The notes under the pieces: model-generated
Seen by the model: only the letters and a program-made list of their open reading frames with translations
Databases searched by the model: none
What the model was told of the DNA's origin: nothing
Shown: positions 5,212-7,222 of the stretch, piece after piece
Layout of the letters: the number at the start of each line of letters is the position of its first letter
How positions within the stretch are numbered: position 1 is the first letter of the stretch
Program-made: the position numbers and the translations under genes
NCBI GenBank assembly: GCA_910579075.1
Contig: CAJTSV010000146.1
Coordinates: 1-7,222, forward strand
Source of the DNA: an uncultured Eubacterium sp.
GTDB taxonomy: Bacteria > Bacillota > Clostridia > Lachnospirales > Lachnospiraceae
Reading direction: 5' to 3'
Length of the DNA stretch: 7,222 bases

Positions 5212-6558
5212 ATGAGTGAAACGGCAAAGCCTTTTTTTACAAGGCAGCAGCTTGTAAAGTTAATCTGGCCCCTGCTGCTGGAGCAGTTTCTGGCAGTCAC
5301 GATGGGGCTTGCAGATACATTTATGGTATCAAGCGTGGGAGAGGCAGCGGTTTCAAGCGTCAGCCTGGTAGATACGCTGAATGTGCTCGTGCTCCAGATT
5401 CTGGCTGCGCTGGCATCTGGCGGGGCGGTCGTTGTCAGCCAGTATGCGGGGCAGAAAAATACAGCAAGCATGAAAAAGTGTGCGGCACAGCTGTACAGTG
5501 TGCTTTTAATCAGTACAGTGGCAGTTATGGTGCTGGCGGCGGCTGGCAGCAGGTGGATTCTGCGCGTGATATTCGGGCAGATAGACGATGCTGTGATGGC
5601 TTATGCACAGACGTATTTTTTTATCAGCGCCATTTCGTACCCGTTTATGGGTGCGTATAACGCCGGGGCAGCGCTGTTCCGCGCCCAGGGCAACAGCAGG
5701 GTCAGCATGAAAGCGAGCCTTGTCATGAATGTGATTAATATTCTGGGCAATGCACTGCTGATTTACGGCCTGCGCATGGGCGTGCTGGGCGCTGCCCTCG
5801 CAACACTGGCAGGACGCGTATTCGCAGCAGTCTGGGTGACGATGCAGCAGCAGAAGCTGTCCAATCCGTTCCGGATAGAGCAGCTGGCAGACATGAAGCC
5901 GGAGCGGCAGCATATCCGGCCGATACTGGCCATTGGCATTCCAAGCGGGCTGGAAAACGGGATGTTCCAGATAGGAAAGCTCTGTGTCAGCAGCCTGACT
6001 GCAACGCTTGGAACAACTGCGATTGCAGCAAATGCCGTAGCCAATACGGTTGCCATGGTGGCAAATATTCCCGGCAATACGATAGGCCTTGCCGTCATTC
6101 CGGTGATAGGACAGTGCCTGGGCGCGGGGGATAAAGTACAGGCAAAACGGTATGCAAAGCAGCTGATGGCCGTGGCAGCCATCGGGCTGGCAGCTGCCAA
6201 TATCCTCGTATATCTTTTGATTCCCGGTATTGCCGAAATCTATCATCTGACCAGGGAAGCGAAAGACATGTGCATTGCGGTTATCCGCGTATTTGATATT
6301 TTCAGCATCTTTTTCTGGGCACTCAGCTTTACCATGCCGCAGATACTGCGCAGCGGCGGCGATGCGCCTTACACCATGAGCGTCAGCATTCTGAGCATGT
6401 GGGTTTTCCGTGTCGTGCTGTCGTATTATTTTGTGCTCCGCATGGATATGGGGCTGATGGGCGTGTGGCTTGGCATGTGTGCGGACTGGATTTGCAGGAG
6501 CGTATTTTTTGCGGCACGTTTTTATGGGAACCGGTGGATGGAGCATAAGGTGGTGTAA
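5212..6558 (+). CDS. MATE-family multidrug/sodium antiporter-type efflux protein
   Basis: MATE proteins export cationic drugs, dyes or metabolites across the cytoplasmic membrane, driven by a Na+ or H+ gradient. The 448-residue length and roughly twelve membrane segments fit the family. N-lobe marks are WPLLLEQFLAVTMGLADTFMVS and the segment YPFMGAYNAGAALFRAQGNSR. The second lobe starts near IGIPSGLENGMFQIGK (about 241-256), with PQILRSGGDAPYT near 376-388. The start at 5212 is chosen over an in-frame ATG at 5170 because AGGAAGG (5197-5203) precedes it and the longer form would overlap the traX-like gene. The substrate cannot be read from the sequence. Operon partnership with the TraX-like protein is supported by the 13-base gap; a functional link is not shown. 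The protein appears intact. Confidence 0.93.
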   Translation: MSETAKPFFTRQQLVKLIWPLLLEQFLAVTMGLADTFMVSSVGEAAVSSVSLVDTLNVLVLQILAALASGGAVVVSQYAGQKNTASMKKCAAQLYSVLLISTVAVMVLAAAGSRWILRVIFGQIDDAVMAYAQTYFFISAISYPFMGAYNAGAALFRAQGNSRVSMKASLVMNVINILGNALLIYGLRMGVLGAALATLAGRVFAAVWVTMQQQKLSNPFRIEQLADMKPERQHIRPILAIGIPSGLENGMFQIGKLCVSSLTATLGTTAIAANAVANTVAMVANIPGNTIGLAVIPVIGQCLGAGDKVQAKRYAKQLMAVAAIGLAAANILVYLLIPGIAEIYHLTREAKDMCIAVIRVFDIFSIFFWALSFTMPQILRSGGDAPYTMSVSILSMWVFRVVLSYYFVLRMDMGLMGVWLGMCADWICRSVFFAARFYGNRWMEHKVV

Positions 6559-6569
6559 AGAAATGCCTC

Positions 6570-6598
6570 TTGATTTTGCCCGTGCAATAGCGTATCAT
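6570..6598 (+). promoter_or_regulatory. Sigma-A-type promoter for the Rrf2-family gene
   Basis: TTGATT at 6570-6575 is followed after 17 bases by TATCAT at 6593-6598. Transcription would start near 6605, about 43 bases before the start codon at 6648. A short inverted repeat, TTGC/GCAA (6576-6579 and 6584-6587), lies in the spacer and could be part of an autoregulatory site, but this is weak. Confidence 0.55.
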
Positions 6599-6647
6599 AT
6601 TTAGTTAGCAGGAATTGTATGGAATGTACGTGTGTACGGAGGGCAGA

Positions 6648-7082
6648 ATGAGAATTTCAACAAAAGGACGGTATGCGCTGCGCCTGATGCTTGACCTGGC
6701 GCTGCATAATACAGGGATGCCGGTCAGGATAAAGGAGATTGCATCAAGACAGGAAATATCGGATAAATATCTGGAACAGATTGTGGCCGTGTTAAACAAG
6801 GCGGGCTATGTGCGCAGTGTACGCGGCCCGCAGGGCGGCTACCTGCTGACCAGGAAGCCGGAAGAATACACGGTAGGGATGATTCTGCGGCTGACGGAAG
6901 GCAGCCTGGCTCCGGTCGAATGCCTGGATTCGCAGGCAGGCGCATGTGAAAAAAGCGATGACTGCGTGACCGTGCTTGTATACCGCAAGATGAATGAAGC
7001 CGTGAATGAAGTGATTGACCATATTACGCTGGCTGACCTGATGGGATGGAAACTGCAGAAGGACGGGGATTACATGATTTAA
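6648..7082 (+). CDS. Rrf2-family transcriptional regulator, IscR-like with three cysteines
   Basis: The 144-residue protein begins MRISTKGRYALRLMLDLA, the typical Rrf2 start. A winged helix-turn-helix follows: IKEIASRQEISDKYLEQIVAVLNKAGYVRSVRG (about 28-60) and then the wing GPQGGYLL. Cysteines C92, C100 and C106 sit in the C-terminal linker where IscR and its relatives bind a [2Fe-2S] cluster; the spacing is C-x7-C-x5-C. This supports an Fe-S, iron or redox sensing role, perhaps controlling Fe-S assembly or cysteine genes. In Clostridia such genes often precede iscS/nifU-type genes, but the window ends too soon to show that. The start at 6648 follows GGAGGG at 6638-6643; an in-frame ATG at 6615 lacks a good site. 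It has its own promoter after the MATE gene. Confidence 0.92.
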   Translation: MRISTKGRYALRLMLDLALHNTGMPVRIKEIASRQEISDKYLEQIVAVLNKAGYVRSVRGPQGGYLLTRKPEEYTVGMILRLTEGSLAPVECLDSQAGACEKSDDCVTVLVYRKMNEAVNEVIDHITLADLMGWKLQKDGDYMI

Positions 7083-7222
7083 CAGCGGATATGGCATCCG
7101 GCCTGTGACGGATGTAATACGGGGCTGGCGCATGAAGAAAAATGATACAGGGGGGCTGCTGCATCAGGGTTCTTTCTGAACTCTGGGTATCGTATATTCT
7201 CATAATTTGCCGAAAGCCTTTA
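7083..7222. other. Intergenic end region with small hairpins
   Basis: No gene is visible in these final 140 bases. CATCCG (7095-7100) and CGGATG (7109-7114) form a 6-base stem without a T-run. CAGGGTTC (7165-7172) and GAACTCTG (7178-7185) form an 8-base stem with one G-T pair and a 5-base loop. GATAC (7144-7148) and GTATC (7187-7191) could close an outer stem around it. This may be a leader of a gene beyond the edge, but no known riboswitch or T-box motif is recognised. Confidence 0.4.

Noticed and set aside
5506..6546. Long minus-strand open frame of 346 codons opposite the MATE gene
   Set aside because: It is rich in His, Cys and Pro with no domain or membrane pattern, as expected for the reverse complement of a membrane-protein gene, and it lies wholly within the intact MATE gene.
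7132..7179. Fifteen-codon open frame starting MKKNDTGG
   Set aside because: No good ribosome binding site precedes it and it is too short to support without conservation data.

Overview
The window looks like an ordinary chromosomal stretch from a low-to-mid GC Firmicute of the class Clostridia, probably a Lachnospiraceae-like gut anaerobe. The basis is strong AGGAGG-type ribosome binding sites, sigma-A-like promoters (TTGACA-17-TATGAT and similar), a clostridial-type Rrf2/IscR regulator, and the mix of TraX-family, hemolysin III-family and MATE genes. The genus cannot be fixed from the sequence alone.

Layout from left to right. Bases 3-176 hold the C-terminal end of a gene that enters from outside the window; I do not recognise it. 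Bases 177-362 are non-coding and end in a small palindrome just upstream of panB. Bases 363-2534 are a compact panB-panC-panD operon on the + strand. PanB makes ketopantoate, PanD makes beta-alanine and PanC joins pantoate to beta-alanine to give pantothenate, the precursor of coenzyme A. The ketopantoate reductase step is not encoded here. Between panD and the convergent gene lies a dense set of inverted repeats (2534-2704). A small PsiE-like membrane protein follows on the - strand (2684-3076).

Bases 3077-3580 have no convincing gene. They hold two divergent promoters, one for the psiE-like gene and one for the hemolysin III gene. Between the promoters sits a 136-base palindromic element with near-perfect 16-base terminal inverted repeats, which resembles a miniature mobile or interspersed repeat. 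On the + strand then come a hemolysin III/TrhA-family membrane protein (3581-4231), a TraX-family membrane protein (4389-5198) with its own promoter, and a MATE-family efflux protein (5212-6558) whose ribosome binding site overlaps the traX-like stop codon. An Rrf2-family regulator with three cysteines placed as in Fe-S-binding IscR proteins (6648-7082) follows, with its own promoter. The last 140 bases have small hairpins but no recognisable gene.

Functionally the window joins one clear biosynthetic operon (vitamin B5) to four separate membrane-protein genes and one probable Fe-S-sensing regulator. I see no convincing new multi-gene system. The points most worth a second look are the repeat element at 3288-3423, the nested inverted repeats after panD, and the unidentified gene end at the left edge.
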